Positions 1-6,907 are shown, numbered from the stretch's first letter. The stretch: 12,675 bases of DNA from an uncultured Verrucomicrobiota bacterium (GCA_947174645.1 CAMWJR010000015.1:1-12675), one strand, 5' to 3'. Made by a program: numbers and translations. The notes: generated by a model from the letters alone, not told the origin.

Positions 1-255
1 TTCAGGGCAAAATACCAATTCCCGGACGGACCCACCGGCCTGAGCTCGTATAATTTCTCGAAGTCCCTCGATAAGGAAGAGATTGTATTGTTTGCGGTGT
101 GCGGGCTTTTTGAGCTTATCGATAAACTTGATTTTTTCGTTAGACCTGCTGCGAATCAACACCGTCATCCACAAAATCCATGTGAAACGCATACCCAGAG
201 ACAACCCCAAAAATCGGACGCGATTAAAACTTGCCAATGTCATAAATTTTTGTAA
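1..255 (+). CDS. C-terminal part of an unrecognised protein (5' end outside window)
   Basis: Frame 1 is open from the first base to a TAA at 253-255, giving the last 84 residues of a protein whose start lies upstream. The first half looks like folded protein, with a hydrophobic helix-like stretch (EEIVLFAVCGLFELIDKLDF). The last ~38 residues are rich in His, Gln, Pro, Thr and Lys and look disordered, ending in a Cys-containing CQCHKFL tail. I recognise no family. It ends 30 bases before the preferred start of the secretion chaperone and runs in the same direction, so it is probably part of the same T3SS operon; that is context only. No start codon is visible in this frame, and the reading is supported only by the uninterrupted frame and the protein-like first half. 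Confidence 0.5.
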   Translation, partial: FRAKYQFPDGPTGLSSYNFSKSLDKEEIVLFAVCGLFELIDKLDFFVRPAANQHRHPQNPCETHTQRQPQKSDAIKTCQCHKFL

Positions 256-285
256 AAACACAGCGCGATGGAGGATGGGGAAGCA

Positions 286-684
286 ATGGCGTCGCTGGCG
301 CAGTATTTTTGCGTTAGCGACGCAGAAACAGCCGATGCGCTCGAGGTTGTTATTGATGATGCATTAAAAATTCGTTGTTTTTGTCGGAGTAACTGGCTGT
401 ACTTTTGGGGTGAAGTCGCACCGATCCAAGCGACAGATTTCGAGTCTGTTCAGCATCTTTTACGATGGAATCTCGCGCGTGTTTCGCAAACAGACGATGT
501 CTTGGCCTACGATCCGCCAACAGCAACGGTTTATCTGCTGCATCGCCGACCCTTATCGAAACTTTTTCTCGACAACATCTTTCAGGAAGCGGAGACATTC
601 ACCGCGAATTTGGCATTTTGGGTTGATGCGTTTGCGTACCGCACCGCGGTACCAACGGAACGGCTTTATGTACTGGGATATTAA
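286..684 (+). CDS. CesT/Tir-type type III secretion chaperone (probable)
   Basis: A small protein of 132 residues, the usual size of class I T3SS chaperones. These form dimers in the cytoplasm, bind the N-terminus of effectors or translocators and deliver them to the export gate. The pattern fits the CesT fold: an N-terminal helix, a strand region with WLYFWGEVAP, a helix with LLRWNLARV, the conserved-type LAYDPPTATVYLLHRRPLS strand pair, then a C-terminal helix ending in an aromatic FWVDAFAYR segment. An in-frame ATG at 268 would add six residues. I prefer 286 because GGAGG (270-274) and GGGGAA (277-282) lie at ribosome-binding distance from it. It lies three bases before the secretin gene, which strongly supports a T3SS role. 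The cargo is unknown, and pairwise identity within this family is low, so the call rests on pattern plus context. Confidence 0.68.
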   Translation: MASLAQYFCVSDAETADALEVVIDDALKIRCFCRSNWLYFWGEVAPIQATDFESVQHLLRWNLARVSQTDDVLAYDPPTATVYLLHRRPLSKLFLDNIFQEAETFTANLAFWVDAFAYRTAVPTERLYVLGY

Positions 685-687
685 ACT

Positions 688-3363
688 ATGAATCGGTCGA
701 TCATTTACGCAGCAATTGGGGCATGTTTTCTCTATTCGAGCGCCCTTCAGGGTGCAGAAGAAAAAACGTCATCGGATGTAACGAAAACGGCGAAAACGCC
801 TAAAAAGAGTCGTTTTGGTGGACGTGAGATTCATGTAATCGAGGGGAAGTCGACGCGACAGCCGAAACGTAAATCAAAAAAAGCAGAAACAGCGAAACAT
901 GCTTCGTCAGAATCGAAGGCTAAGTCTTCAAAACAGCCAGATCCGCCGAAATCAACGACACCAAAGGCCAAAGATAAACCAGGAGCATCGAAATCTCAGG
1001 CCGCATCCACAACGCCCAAAGAGCCGGCAAAATCCCAAGCAAAAACAACGCAAAATGTAACGCCAAAAATCGAATCTCCGGCATCAAAAGCGAAACAAGA
1101 AGCAATCACTATCGCACAAAAATCATCGGTCTCGGAAACAAAAAAGACACCTGATACGGCCGTACAATCTACCGCAAAAAAAGAAAACACGCAAGTTGCG
1201 CCTGTTCCTCAACCCTCCAAAGAAACAACAGCACCCAGTGCCGTGGAACTTTCGGCGATGAAAGATTCCCTGAAGGCCTCCATCAAGGAATCACTGGCAG
1301 AAATTTTAGCGGAAACCGGGCTTCCTAAATTGGTTCCAGCTGCTACAACACCCAAAGCAGAATCAAAATCTTCAGCTACGACTCGATCGGCGGCGATACC
1401 GGTGCCTCATGAGTTAACGCAGACGAAAAATCGCCAAGTTTCAGGAGATTCCGATAACCCTATTATCGATTTAACGCAGATTACGACTGTTAACCCGATG
1501 ATGCTCGCGGATGGCGATCCAGCGGATTTGTTACCCTGGAAGGAAAGCGACTACTACCACTTTGCGAAAAATCAATCGCTCAAAGAACTTGTGCGGAGTT
1601 TTTGTAGCGCGCAGTCTGTCGATGTCATCGTGAGCGATGCGGTCAATGACGTGGTGAACGGTAAATTTAGCAATGTCTCGGCGCGGCAATTTTGGAAGGA
1701 TATCGTGAGTGCCTATGGACTCGTTTGGTTCTACGATGGCAGTTTGTTGTACGTTTACAAGAGCGGCGAGATCCAGTCTAAGGTCCTGCAGATGGGGCGC
1801 GATGAGATGCGAACATTGATCCGCGTCATTACGCAATTGGGCTATCTCAGTTCCAATATCAATTTCCGTCCGATGGAAACAGCGGGAATTCTCGTTGTCA
1901 GTGGTCCGCCAAAGCTAATGGAGATGCTCGAAGAACTCATTTCAAAAGTCGTTATCGAGCGTGTCAGTGATGTTTACGATATTCGAACATTTCCATTAAA
2001 ACACGCCTGGGCGTACGATATGTCCGTGAGTTACCGTGGTGGCAATATGAATATTCCCGGCGTCGCAAGCATGCTTCAACAAATCATTGGGAGTCTTCCA
2101 GGGCCCGTTGGAGAAGCCAATTTGGGGATGAATATCGGTAAAGATCCATCACCAAGTTCCGCGACCCCGCTCGATGCCATGGTCGGTCCTGCCGAGGCAC
2201 GTCGTACACAAAGTAAGGAGAGTAAAGACGAAGGATCCAGCAAAGATACTGATAAGAACACAAATTCCGACAAACCCTCCAATGTCGGCGATATTTTTAT
2301 CACCTACGACACGCGTCTCAATGCAGTGATTGTAAAGGCTAAGCATCAGGATATGCGTTTTATTGAACAAATTATCGAGCAACTCGATGTTCCGCGCGAA
2401 GCCATCCGAATCGATGTCGCGGTGGTCGATATCTCACGAAGTGGAGTCTTAAATATCGGTTCGAAGTTTGAACCTAACATCAGGAAAGGGAAATTTTCAT
2501 TTACAGAGAACTATGAGAAACAAGAGCTCAATACGCGCTTTACGATTAATCTCGGCAACCTATTCCGCAATTTTGGATTTGAAGAGACACTCGATATTTT
2601 AGAGGACGTTGGTAATGCGCAAACATTGACACGTTCCTCGGTTATTACACTCGATAACATTGCTGCCGTCGTTGACAGTTCCCACACAATGTATGTTAAA
2701 GTCTCAGGGCAGAAAGCAGGCGACCTGTTTGATGTTTCAGTATCGACAAAACTTGTGGTAGTCCCGCATATCGTTCCGGGGAGTTTCAATGAAAAAGGTG
2801 CTCCCAAAATTAAGTTGTTGATTGATGTAAGCGATGGTAAATTTAATCAGGATCCAACAGAAGAAGGAGGCTCTACAGAACCGAAAACGGATACAAACAC
2901 TGTGAATACCGAAGCGTCCATTTATGTAGGGCAGAGTTTGTTTATTGGAGGTTATTTCCATGAAATACACAAAAAGAGTGCCAAAGGGCTTCCATTTTTT
3001 AAAGACATACCCCTTTTAGGTCATTTGTTTAAAGCCTCGACGAATAGTACAGAGGTGATGGAGCGCGTTTATATTATCACCCCGACGCTGGTTGATACGA
3101 CCGATTCGGAGTTGGGGACCTATGATCGGTTCTTCCAGGATAGCCGACTCTCGGGTGAGACGACATTAGATCGCGATGAATTCAATCTGACGAAGCCCTA
3201 TAAATCGAAAAAAGATAAGATTGAATCGGCGACCTTCGAACGTTTGGGTAAAGAGGATGAATTTCGTAAACACACGAGAAAACGGGAGCTTCCGTCCAAA
3301 AGTTTTAGCAACGAGCAGCTCCAACGGCCAATTCATCAGGAGTTGCGTTCACGGAGACGATAA
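688..3363 (+). CDS. sctC: Type III secretion outer-membrane secretin (SctC/YscC/CdsC family)
   Basis: Forms the outer-membrane ring through which the injectisome needle passes. The 891-residue protein starts with a Sec signal peptide (hydrophobic IIYAAIGACFLYSSAL, likely cut near residue 22-23). Residues ~23-255 are a low-complexity Lys/Ser/Thr/Ala/Pro region. From ~285 comes the SctC-type N0 domain (YYHFAKNQSLKELV, then the FWKDIVSAYGLVWFYDGSLL signature). An N1 domain follows to ~425, then a segment typical of SctC: FPLKHAWAYD...NIPGVASMLQQ. A Ser/Lys/Asp-rich linker (~480-530) precedes the N3 domain and the secretin barrel, with the terminal motif FKDIPLLGHLFKAS near 772-785. A charged tail follows. 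The HAWAYD and IPGVAS segments separate it from type II or pilus secretins. It is longer than YscC (about 600 residues) but close to the chlamydial homologue as I remember it (about 920). No clear Shine-Dalgarno sequence precedes the start, which is 3 bases after the chaperone stop, suggesting coupling. Confidence 0.92.
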   Translation: MNRSIIYAAIGACFLYSSALQGAEEKTSSDVTKTAKTPKKSRFGGREIHVIEGKSTRQPKRKSKKAETAKHASSESKAKSSKQPDPPKSTTPKAKDKPGASKSQAASTTPKEPAKSQAKTTQNVTPKIESPASKAKQEAITIAQKSSVSETKKTPDTAVQSTAKKENTQVAPVPQPSKETTAPSAVELSAMKDSLKASIKESLAEILAETGLPKLVPAATTPKAESKSSATTRSAAIPVPHELTQTKNRQVSGDSDNPIIDLTQITTVNPMMLADGDPADLLPWKESDYYHFAKNQSLKELVRSFCSAQSVDVIVSDAVNDVVNGKFSNVSARQFWKDIVSAYGLVWFYDGSLLYVYKSGEIQSKVLQMGRDEMRTLIRVITQLGYLSSNINFRPMETAGILVVSGPPKLMEMLEELISKVVIERVSDVYDIRTFPLKHAWAYDMSVSYRGGNMNIPGVASMLQQIIGSLPGPVGEANLGMNIGKDPSPSSATPLDAMVGPAEARRTQSKESKDEGSSKDTDKNTNSDKPSNVGDIFITYDTRLNAVIVKAKHQDMRFIEQIIEQLDVPREAIRIDVAVVDISRSGVLNIGSKFEPNIRKGKFSFTENYEKQELNTRFTINLGNLFRNFGFEETLDILEDVGNAQTLTRSSVITLDNIAAVVDSSHTMYVKVSGQKAGDLFDVSVSTKLVVVPHIVPGSFNEKGAPKIKLLIDVSDGKFNQDPTEEGGSTEPKTDTNTVNTEASIYVGQSLFIGGYFHEIHKKSAKGLPFFKDIPLLGHLFKASTNSTEVMERVYIITPTLVDTTDSELGTYDRFFQDSRLSGETTLDRDEFNLTKPYKSKKDKIESATFERLGKEDEFRKHTRKRELPSKSFSNEQLQRPIHQELRSRRR

Positions 3364-3390
3364 AACGCGATGCGATACGCAAAACGTGTG

Positions 3391-3419
3391 TTGACGGCGG
3401 AAAATACATTGGTCATAAT
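3391..3419 (+). promoter_or_regulatory. Sigma-70-like promoter at the fabG start
   Basis: TTGACG at 3391-3396 and CATAAT at 3414-3419 are separated by 17 bases, each one mismatch from the -35 and -10 consensus. Transcription would start near 3425-3427, essentially on the fabG ATG at 3426, so the mRNA would be leaderless or nearly so. It would separate the fabG-mcsA-mcsB-TPK operon from the secretin transcript, although read-through from sctC is also possible because no terminator is visible between them. Confidence 0.55.
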
Positions 3420-3425
3420 GCGGCC

Positions 3426-4166
3426 ATGGTTGAAAAAGACGCAAAGCGGGTTGCGTTGGTAACGGGGGCGGGCCGAGGTCTTGGAGCCGCGATCGCTAAA
3501 AAACTTTCCCGTTCTGTACACGTAATTTGCGTGAGTCGCTCATCGAATTGCGAAAAAGTTGCCGAGACTATCCGTGGGGAAGGGTATTCAGCGGAGTCGT
3601 TTCCTGTCGATGTCGCCGATGGTGCCGCGGTGGAGGCTGCGGCTGCGGCGTTATTGGAAAAACATCTGCATATCGATATTTTAGTGAACAATGCGGGCAT
3701 TACACGGGATACGCTTGTTCTGCGCATGAAAAATGAAGATTGGGAAGACGTTTTGCGGACCGATTTGAGTAGTTGTTTTTACTGGACTAAGGCGCTATTG
3801 CGCGGTATGACCCAGTTCCGATGGGGGCGAATTGTCAACATTTCATCTGTGGTTGGTAAGATGGGAAATTTTGGGCAAGCGAACTATGCTGCTGCCAAGG
3901 CGGGAATTATTGGTTTTACGAAATCCGTTGCGAAGGAAGTCGCCTCGCGAGGAGTCTGTGTTAATGCCGTAGCGCCGGGGTTTATCGAGAGCGATATGAC
4001 GGCTGTGCTGCCTGAAAAGACCGTTGAAGAGATGCGAAAATTAATCCCCATGAAGCGCATGGGAAGTCCGGAGGATGTCGCCAACGCGGTCGATTTTCTT
4101 TGTTCCGATGCGGCAAGCTACATTACGGGCGAGGTTTTGACCGTTGATGGTGGAATGACGATGTAA
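3426..4166 (+). CDS. fabG: 3-oxoacyl-[acyl-carrier-protein] reductase
   Basis: NADPH-dependent reductase of the type II fatty-acid synthesis cycle, reducing 3-oxoacyl-ACP to 3-hydroxyacyl-ACP in the cytoplasm. The 246-residue length is typical. The Rossmann cofactor motif TGAGRGLG is at residues 13-20 and NNAGITRD near 90. The catalytic set is complete: Ser141 in NISSVVG, Tyr154 and Lys158 in YAAAK. The C-terminal ITGEVLTVDGGMTM is the usual FabG ending. The ATG at 3426 is the only sensible start before the cofactor motif. It has no Shine-Dalgarno sequence but a good promoter ends 6 bases upstream. It heads a compact operon, with mcsA starting 1 base after its stop. Other short-chain dehydrogenases share this fold, but the closing VLTVDGGM and overall match favour FabG. 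Confidence 0.93.
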   Translation: MVEKDAKRVALVTGAGRGLGAAIAKKLSRSVHVICVSRSSNCEKVAETIRGEGYSAESFPVDVADGAAVEAAAAALLEKHLHIDILVNNAGITRDTLVLRMKNEDWEDVLRTDLSSCFYWTKALLRGMTQFRWGRIVNISSVVGKMGNFGQANYAAAKAGIIGFTKSVAKEVASRGVCVNAVAPGFIESDMTAVLPEKTVEEMRKLIPMKRMGSPEDVANAVDFLCSDAASYITGEVLTVDGGMTM

Positions 4167-4167
4167 G

Positions 4168-4674
4168 ATGGAGCGTGCGAAATGTAGTGTTTGTGGTGCG
4201 CCTGCGGTTGTTCATCTTCAGCAGCTTGAGGGGGAAATCGAGCGGTCGATCGATCTCTGTGAATCCTGTGCCCGAAACTATGGTGTTTTACCGAACAGCT
4301 CCTTGCCATTTTCGATTGTTCAGAGTATAAGCGCGACACTTTTTAATCAGCTGAGCGTCTCTCAAACGCGCTCTCCACGGCGTTGTTCCCATTGTGGTTG
4401 TACGGCGGAGACGTTAATGAAAAAATCGCGCGTGGGCTGTATGCAATGTTACGAGGATCTCAAAAACGATCTGATGGCGATGTTACGTGGTACGCAGAAA
4501 TCGCTCAAGCACACAGGGCGTCGGCCCAAGCCGTTGCGTGCCAAGATAACTAAAAAAAAGATATTGAGAGAGCCGGGTACGCTTGCGTTAAAGCTCAAAA
4601 AGGCGATTGCGGAAGAGCGTTTCGAAGAAGCGGCCATCCTGCGCGACCAACTTTCAAAGAATGAGCGCAGTTAA
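4168..4674 (+). CDS. mcsA: McsA-like zinc-finger protein with UVR domain
   Basis: In Bacillus, McsA binds and activates the protein-arginine kinase McsB and links it to ClpC and CtsR control. This 168-residue protein keeps the full layout: four CxxC pairs at residues 6-9 (CSVC), 31-34 (CESC), 73-76 (CSHC) and 91-94 (CMQC), which would bind two zinc ions. A basic linker (~115-135) follows, then a C-terminal UVR (UvrB/UvrC) helical hairpin at ~138-166 (LALKLKKAIAEERFEEAAI), the motif that contacts Clp ATPases. The gene starts 1 base after the fabG stop and its last 14 bases overlap mcsB, so translation is probably coupled. No zinc ligand is missing, which contrasts with the altered McsB partner. 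Family membership is clear; the McsA role in this organism is inferred from the linkage to mcsB. Confidence 0.87.
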   Translation: MERAKCSVCGAPAVVHLQQLEGEIERSIDLCESCARNYGVLPNSSLPFSIVQSISATLFNQLSVSQTRSPRRCSHCGCTAETLMKKSRVGCMQCYEDLKNDLMAMLRGTQKSLKHTGRRPKPLRAKITKKKILREPGTLALKLKKAIAEERFEEAAILRDQLSKNERS

Positions 4675-5770
4675 GAGGTTATGTTTGGCTTACCAAGAGC
4701 AGCATAGCGATAGTCAGGCGATTGTCGTTCGTTCCTATATCTCGCTAGTACGGAATTTCGAGACCTATCGTTTTCCCCAAAAGGCGAGCCGGTCGGAGCG
4801 GGAAGGCGTAGCGGCATTTGTCGATTCAAAGCTTCGAAATAGCCGATTTTTCGATGTATACTTAAATCGATCGACACTGCATCCTGTCGAAGTAAGGGCA
4901 CTACAGGATCTTGATTTATTGGGCCCTGTGATTTCCCTTGAAGACTCATCTCGCCGTCGAAAATCTACACATCCATCGGAGCAAGGTTCACAAAAGGAGT
5001 ACAGCGTTTTTTGTAGTACTCAGCAGCGATGCTCAGTTTCGGTGAATGAGGAAAATCATATCTGTATCCGGTCTTCCATGGATGGATTACAACTCGAAAG
5101 CAATTGGAAACATTGTACGGCACTCGATGATGCGCTTGATGACGGCAGTTATGCGTTTTCGGAACAATGGGGCTATTTAACCGCTAATCCCAATGATGTA
5201 GGTACGGGAATGCGGGCTTCGGTATTTGTACATCTCCCGGGACTTGCGATGACGGAGCAAATTGATCATCTCGCTGCTGCGCTCCACCAGATTGGTGTAA
5301 CGCTCCAAAGGACCGGAAACGCAGAAACGTCTACTCCTGCGCTTTTTGTTGTTTCGAATACTGCAACACTTGGCATTAAAGAATCCGAGGAATTGCGCAG
5401 GCTAAAACACATTGTTGAGACGATCGTCGAACAGGAGCAAGAAGCGCGTAAGGATTTTCTCGCGATACAGGATAATCGTACGATGGTGTGTGATTGGGTC
5501 GGGCGAATGTACGGTGTGCTCTGTTCGAGTTACCAGGTTTCGCAAGAAGAGGCATCAAAATTACTTGCTTGGATGCGGTTTGCTGTCGATTTAGAAATGT
5601 TTGACGCGTCCTATCGTTCGGAGATTGATCGGTGTCTTACGGGTTCCCAACAGGGTATTTTAAGTGTTCTAGAAAGCTCTGATTTGCTGAGTGAGGCCGA
5701 TGACCATGTACGTGCAGAATACCTCAAAAAAGTCTTTCGCCAATTTCCCGAGCCGAAGTTTTTAGCCTAA
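4661..5770 (+). CDS. mcsB: McsB family protein (ATP:guanido phosphotransferase fold), catalytic residues altered
   Basis: McsB phosphorylates arginine side chains and so marks proteins for ClpC-ClpP. The frame is open further upstream, but ATG 4661 gives a normal 369-residue protein and a 14-base overlap with mcsA; no strong Shine-Dalgarno sequence is seen. Homology is clear in VNEENHICI (128-136), YAFSEQWGYLT (164-174), VGTGMRASVFVHLPGL (180-195), SNTATLG (232-238) and EQEQEARKDF (257-266). Key sites differ from the family as I remember it. SSRIRLARN near the N-terminus reads RSYISLVRN (24-32), losing two nucleotide-binding arginines. NEED reads NEEN. The catalytic-cysteine motif CPTN reads NPND (176-179), losing the Cys. 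The RGxYGEGS loop is not preserved (216-224). The phospho-arginine receptor motif RDxxRA reads DDHVRA (347-352). The protein may be a pseudokinase or adaptor, or have changed chemistry. Family confidence is high; kinase activity is doubtful. Confidence 0.85.
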   Translation: MSAVKRLCLAYQEQHSDSQAIVVRSYISLVRNFETYRFPQKASRSEREGVAAFVDSKLRNSRFFDVYLNRSTLHPVEVRALQDLDLLGPVISLEDSSRRRKSTHPSEQGSQKEYSVFCSTQQRCSVSVNEENHICIRSSMDGLQLESNWKHCTALDDALDDGSYAFSEQWGYLTANPNDVGTGMRASVFVHLPGLAMTEQIDHLAAALHQIGVTLQRTGNAETSTPALFVVSNTATLGIKESEELRRLKHIVETIVEQEQEARKDFLAIQDNRTMVCDWVGRMYGVLCSSYQVSQEEASKLLAWMRFAVDLEMFDASYRSEIDRCLTGSQQGILSVLESSDLLSEADDHVRAEYLKKVFRQFPEPKFLA

Positions 5771-5774
5771 AAGT

Positions 5775-6455
5775 ATGAATGTCGCCGATCGGCAGTTTCT
5801 CCAAATACTTCCCTCGTTAGGAACTTACCGTTCGGTGTTGTGTCTCAATGGCCGGTTGCCATCTCCGGAACTTATTCGAAGTTTTCATCTTCCCATTATT
5901 GCGACCGATGGCGCTTCGGTGACGCTACAAGAAATAGGTGTTACGCCGTCTGTTGTGATTGGCGACGGGGATAGTCTTGGCACCGCAGCACCGAACCAGG
6001 GCAGCATATGGATTCAAAATAGAGACCAAAATTTTTCGGATTTTGAAAAAGCAATTCAGTTTCTAAGAGCGTATCGGTTGCTTCCGGCGGTTGTTCTAGG
6101 CATGGGTGACGGGTATATTGATCACGTTTTACACAATATCGAACTTTTATCTCAGACAATATGCGTGGGATACGATGCTCCTAATCTCTTGTTGGGCCTT
6201 ACGGGAACGTGTCGGCTGTCATTGCCACAAAATACAAAAATTTCTTTTTTCGGTGTACCGGGGGCTGTGATTTCTACGTGCGGTTTAAAGTGGGAGCTAG
6301 AACATTATTTATTGCGGTTTCCAACGCACAGTTCTTGTTTTAACCGTTCTTGTTGCCGTGATTTGGAATTCAAAATACACTCCGGGCGTGCCTTGTTAGT
6401 GATTTATTTGGAAAACATCGATGACGCTGGAAGTGTCGATGCTTCGTTGGCGTAA
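5775..6455 (+). CDS. Thiamine pyrophosphokinase family protein
   Basis: Thiamine pyrophosphokinase transfers pyrophosphate from ATP to thiamine to make the cofactor TPP. The 226-residue protein has the family motifs in order: ATDGAS (43-48), GDGDSL (63-68, metal/ATP site), RDQNFSDFEKA (83-93), GMGDGYIDH (109-117), and a C-terminal thiamine-binding beta domain with STCGLKWEL and, near the end, SGRALLVIY. The usual GGRxDH motif reads DGYIDH, so the arginine is replaced by tyrosine; other motif residues are intact. It starts 4 bases after the mcsB stop with no Shine-Dalgarno sequence, as the last gene of the fabG operon. Function as thiamine pyrophosphokinase is likely but the Arg change leaves some doubt. 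No other thiamine gene is in the window, consistent with salvage of thiamine rather than synthesis, but absence from a short window proves nothing. Confidence 0.78.
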   Translation: MNVADRQFLQILPSLGTYRSVLCLNGRLPSPELIRSFHLPIIATDGASVTLQEIGVTPSVVIGDGDSLGTAAPNQGSIWIQNRDQNFSDFEKAIQFLRAYRLLPAVVLGMGDGYIDHVLHNIELLSQTICVGYDAPNLLLGLTGTCRLSLPQNTKISFFGVPGAVISTCGLKWELEHYLLRFPTHSSCFNRSCCRDLEFKIHSGRALLVIYLENIDDAGSVDASLA

Positions 6456-6491
6456 AAATAGATTTAAAAAACAGAGAGTCTGCGAATCGCG

Positions 6492-6519
6492 TTGTCAATA
6501 AGTCGTAATCCGGTAGAAG
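6492..6519 (+). promoter_or_regulatory. Weak promoter candidate before the 82-residue gene
   Basis: TTGTCA (6492-6497), 16 bases, then TAGAAG (6514-6519). Matches to consensus are 5/6 and 4/6. As at fabG, the -10 box ends 7 bases before the ATG (6527), so transcription would begin on the start codon. On its own this is weak evidence. Confidence 0.28.
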
Positions 6520-6526
6520 TACAGGC

Positions 6527-6775
6527 ATGAAGGGGCCGCAATATTCCGCGGAGGTTAGGGCACGTAAGCTGGCAGAGATTCTCGTCGCACCGCCAATTTT
6601 TGTGGGGTCTCAAGAAAAGGGTTCTTTGGTAGAAGTACTCTCCAAGAGTTTTGCCGAGCGCGTATTATGGTTGGAAACACAGTCGCGAGAACAGCTCGAG
6701 GACCTCATCGGTGAGTACGAACGTTATACTGCTTTGAATGCTAGAGAAATTCCCGGCGAAATGGTTTGGGAATAA
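6527..6775 (+). CDS. Small protein of unknown function
   Basis: An 82-residue reading frame with ATG start and TAA stop in the gap between the thiamine pyrophosphokinase gene and a convergent tRNA-Gly. I do not recognise the family. The protein is soluble-looking and probably helical: a basic start (AEVRARKLAEIL), a short APPIFVGSQEKG loop, then an acidic amphipathic helix (AERVLWLETQSREQLEDLI followed by GEYERYTAL). No signal peptide, membrane segment or cysteine is present. Composition looks like real protein rather than shadow ORF, no competing frame covers the stretch, and it fills the gap well. Start context is poor (AGG six bases before ATG). It stops 12 bases before the tRNA-Gly 3' end, with no terminator between. 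Confidence 0.6.
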   Translation: MKGPQYSAEVRARKLAEILVAPPIFVGSQEKGSLVEVLSKSFAERVLWLETQSREQLEDLIGEYERYTALNAREIPGEMVWE

Positions 6776-6787
6776 CAGACAACGTAG

Positions 6788-6863
6788 TGGTGCGAGCGAA
6801 GGGGTTCGAACCCTCAACATCCACCTTGGCAAGGTGGCACTCTGCCAATTGAGTTACGCTCGC
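6788..6863 (-). tRNA. tRNA-Gly (GCC)
   Basis: On the minus strand a 76-base cloverleaf reads from 6863 to 6788. Acceptor stem GCGAGCG pairs with CGCTCGC, D-arm AACTCAATTGGCAGAGT, anticodon stem CCACC/GGTGG around loop TTGCCAA (anticodon GCC, reads GGC and GGU). The T-arm is GAGGG/CCCTT (one G-T pair) around TTCGAAC, then discriminator A and an encoded CCA. It is convergent with the 82-residue gene and diverges from sucC. Confidence 0.95.
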
Positions 6864-6879
6864 GCTGAACCTGTCGCCG

Positions 6880-6907
6880 ACCATTGAAATCCGCAATAAA
6901 CCGTCAA
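6880..6907 (-). promoter_or_regulatory. Candidate promoter of tRNA-Gly
   Basis: On the minus strand TTGACG (complement of 6902-6907), 16 bases, then AATGGT (complement of 6880-6885). The -35 box is strong and identical to the one before fabG; the -10 box is poor (3/6). A start near 6873 would give a leader of about 10 bases before the tRNA. Confidence 0.35.

Noticed and set aside
83..367. 94-residue plus-strand ORF at the left edge
   Set aside because: It overlaps two better readings, the open frame at 1-255 and the chaperone at 286-684, in a different frame, and has no recognisable protein pattern.
2076..2970. Several 75-98 residue minus-strand ORFs inside sctC
   Set aside because: They are antisense to a well supported secretin and show no family motifs.
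3364..3390. GCGATGCGATACGC stretch as a terminator after sctC
   Set aside because: It forms no stable stem followed by a T-run.
4607..4660. Upstream extension of mcsB to an earlier ATG
   Set aside because: It would extend the overlap with mcsA to 68 bases and add residues with no family counterpart. ATG 4661 gives the normal length.
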